Positions 62,917-64,000 of a stretch of DNA of 64,000 bases are shown here, one piece after another (positions within the stretch are counted from its first letter, which is position 1; the number at the start of each line of letters is the position of its first letter). The stretch lies in the NCBI RefSeq assembly GCF_949628265.1, contig NC_088789.1:8052886-8116885 (forward strand), in the 5' to 3' direction. The stretch is from Cloeon dipterum. Taxonomy: Eukaryota > Arthropoda > Insecta > Ephemeroptera > Baetidae. Below the pieces are notes generated by a model that saw nothing but the letters and a program-made list of their open reading frames with translations, ran no database searches and was not told where the DNA came from. A program made the position numbers and the translations under genes.

Positions 62917-63867
62917 CTACACTCCGGCATATTTAACTTCGTCAAAAGCTTTTCTGGCCTTCTTCAATTCTTCATTCATTGTGAGCAAATCTTTCACCCT
63001 GGCGTACTTTCTCGCGTCCTTCCTTACGAGGAACACCATGTCCTCCACCTGAACACGTCCTGTTCGACCAATTTCCATCGCTTTGTGTGTCTATAATAGA
63101 AAAAATAATTGTGTCAGAGCGCTCAAGATTTTTTTAAACAAATAATTTAACTCCTCTAAAAAATTCTGTGAATAATTTACCATTTCAGTAATGTATTCGA
63201 TGACCAAGTCTTCCAAGAGATCAACACTTTCTGTGTATGGATTTTGGTCATCTCCAAAGCCATACATCATGCACCGGAGTTCTTTTGAAAAGAGTCTTTT
63301 CCGGCCACTGCCAGTTCCCAACGGAATTTCAGTTTCTTCGTCTTCATACTGAAATATCAGAACAGAGGATCATGTTAGTTTATAGAATTTATACATTCAT
63401 ACATAAACAGAAATTGTATTGCAACTGAAATTATATACATCATCACAAAATACGTTTTATTATGAAATCAAATAAATTATACTATTTCACTCATACAAAA
63501 TTGAATCCTATTGAAATATTATCTTTCACCCTGTAACAATGTATTGTAGATTGTGCAGTATATAATTAGCAGAGATATGTAAATTAGTGATTACAATTGT
63601 GTACTCGTTGCAACCCCATAAACTGGAAACGTGTAAGCTTCAGAAAATTTACTTAAAAGTAGAAATAATGTAAAAATTAGCATTGTTTTCCAATTTCATT
63701 CATTTACGCACCGCAAAAGTGTGAAAAACAAATTAATAGTAACAACATAAATATATGAATGCATTATTATAATTATGTAACATAACCATAATGCTATATA
63801 GAGTCCTCCGTATTTCCTTTGCTTTTATCATTCAAAGTCAAACCTGCTCATCTTCTACTGTGGCCAT
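62917..63867 (-). CDS. TAF13: TAF13, TFIID subunit
   Basis: Three exons, 63867-63844, 63348-63181 and 63090-62917, total 366 nt and 121 residues. The sequence RKRLFSKELRCMMYGFGDDQ, NPYTESVDLLEDLVIEYITEM, THKAMEIGRTGRVQVEDMVF and VKDLLTMNEELKKARKAFDE is almost the human TAF13 sequence throughout. It forms a histone fold that pairs with TAF11 in the TFIID general transcription factor in the nucleus. Length is normal. It lies on the same strand as SERAC1, its stop about 630 bases upstream of the SERAC1 start. Confidence 0.97.
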
Positions 63868-64000
63868 GCTTTTGAATGGTAGAGCGGTAGAGGGACCAAG
63901 CTTGAACGAGTAAAATTTCAAATATTCAAGCGATATTTTCCTAAATATGCGTAATATCAATCACTAACTTGAGTGATGTTTTGTTTACTTTTCTAGCTCA
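63868..64000. other. Upstream flank of TAF13
   Basis: The remaining 130 bases hold the presumed 5' UTR and promoter; nothing else was seen. Confidence 0.4.

Overview
The window looks like nuclear DNA of an arthropod, most likely an insect outside the well-studied groups. It is AT-rich, its genes are split by short GT-AG introns (often 50-100 bases), and the proteins resemble animal orthologues. I could not place the species. All gene models were spliced by eye. In every complete model the exon lengths sum to a whole number of codons and intron phases match, which is internal support only; nothing was compared with a database.

Layout. 1-2652 (-): 5' part of an arginine/serine-rich CCCH protein resembling ZC3H13/Flacc of the m6A writer complex, running off the left edge. 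2975-14732: one apparently complete Mutator-like (MULE) DNA transposon of about 11.8 kb. It has 2.6 kb terminal inverted repeats, a 9-bp target site duplication, and a nine-exon gene that I splice into an uninterrupted 1160-residue protein carrying a FAR1-like zinc finger, a MULE DDE transposase core, a SWIM finger, a ULP1-like cysteine peptidase and a PHD finger. It sits between the divergent starts of the ZC3H13-like gene and VIPAS39. 14963-16491 (+): VIPAS39/Vps16B. 16663-18341 (-): an unrecognised secreted protein. 20614-22589 (-): an unrecognised single-pass membrane protein. 27278-36376 (+): homeobox gene H2.0/HLX with a 6 kb intron. 37739-42914 (+): a PH-domain protein rich in tyrosine motifs. 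43044-45746 (-): DDX47 RNA helicase. 46614-52944 (+): a protein combining a methyl-CpG-binding-like domain, PHD-like finger, F-box and leucine-rich repeats. 54487-62283 (-): SERAC1. 62917-63867 (-): TAF13.

The host genes are unrelated housekeeping and developmental genes: m6A RNA modification, endosomal trafficking, rRNA processing, mitochondrial/ER lipid remodelling, basal transcription and a homeodomain factor. The transposon is the outstanding feature. Smaller items are two candidate MITEs, one fragment resembling the 3' end of a non-LTR retrotransposon, and a tandem repeat inside an H2.0 coding exon.
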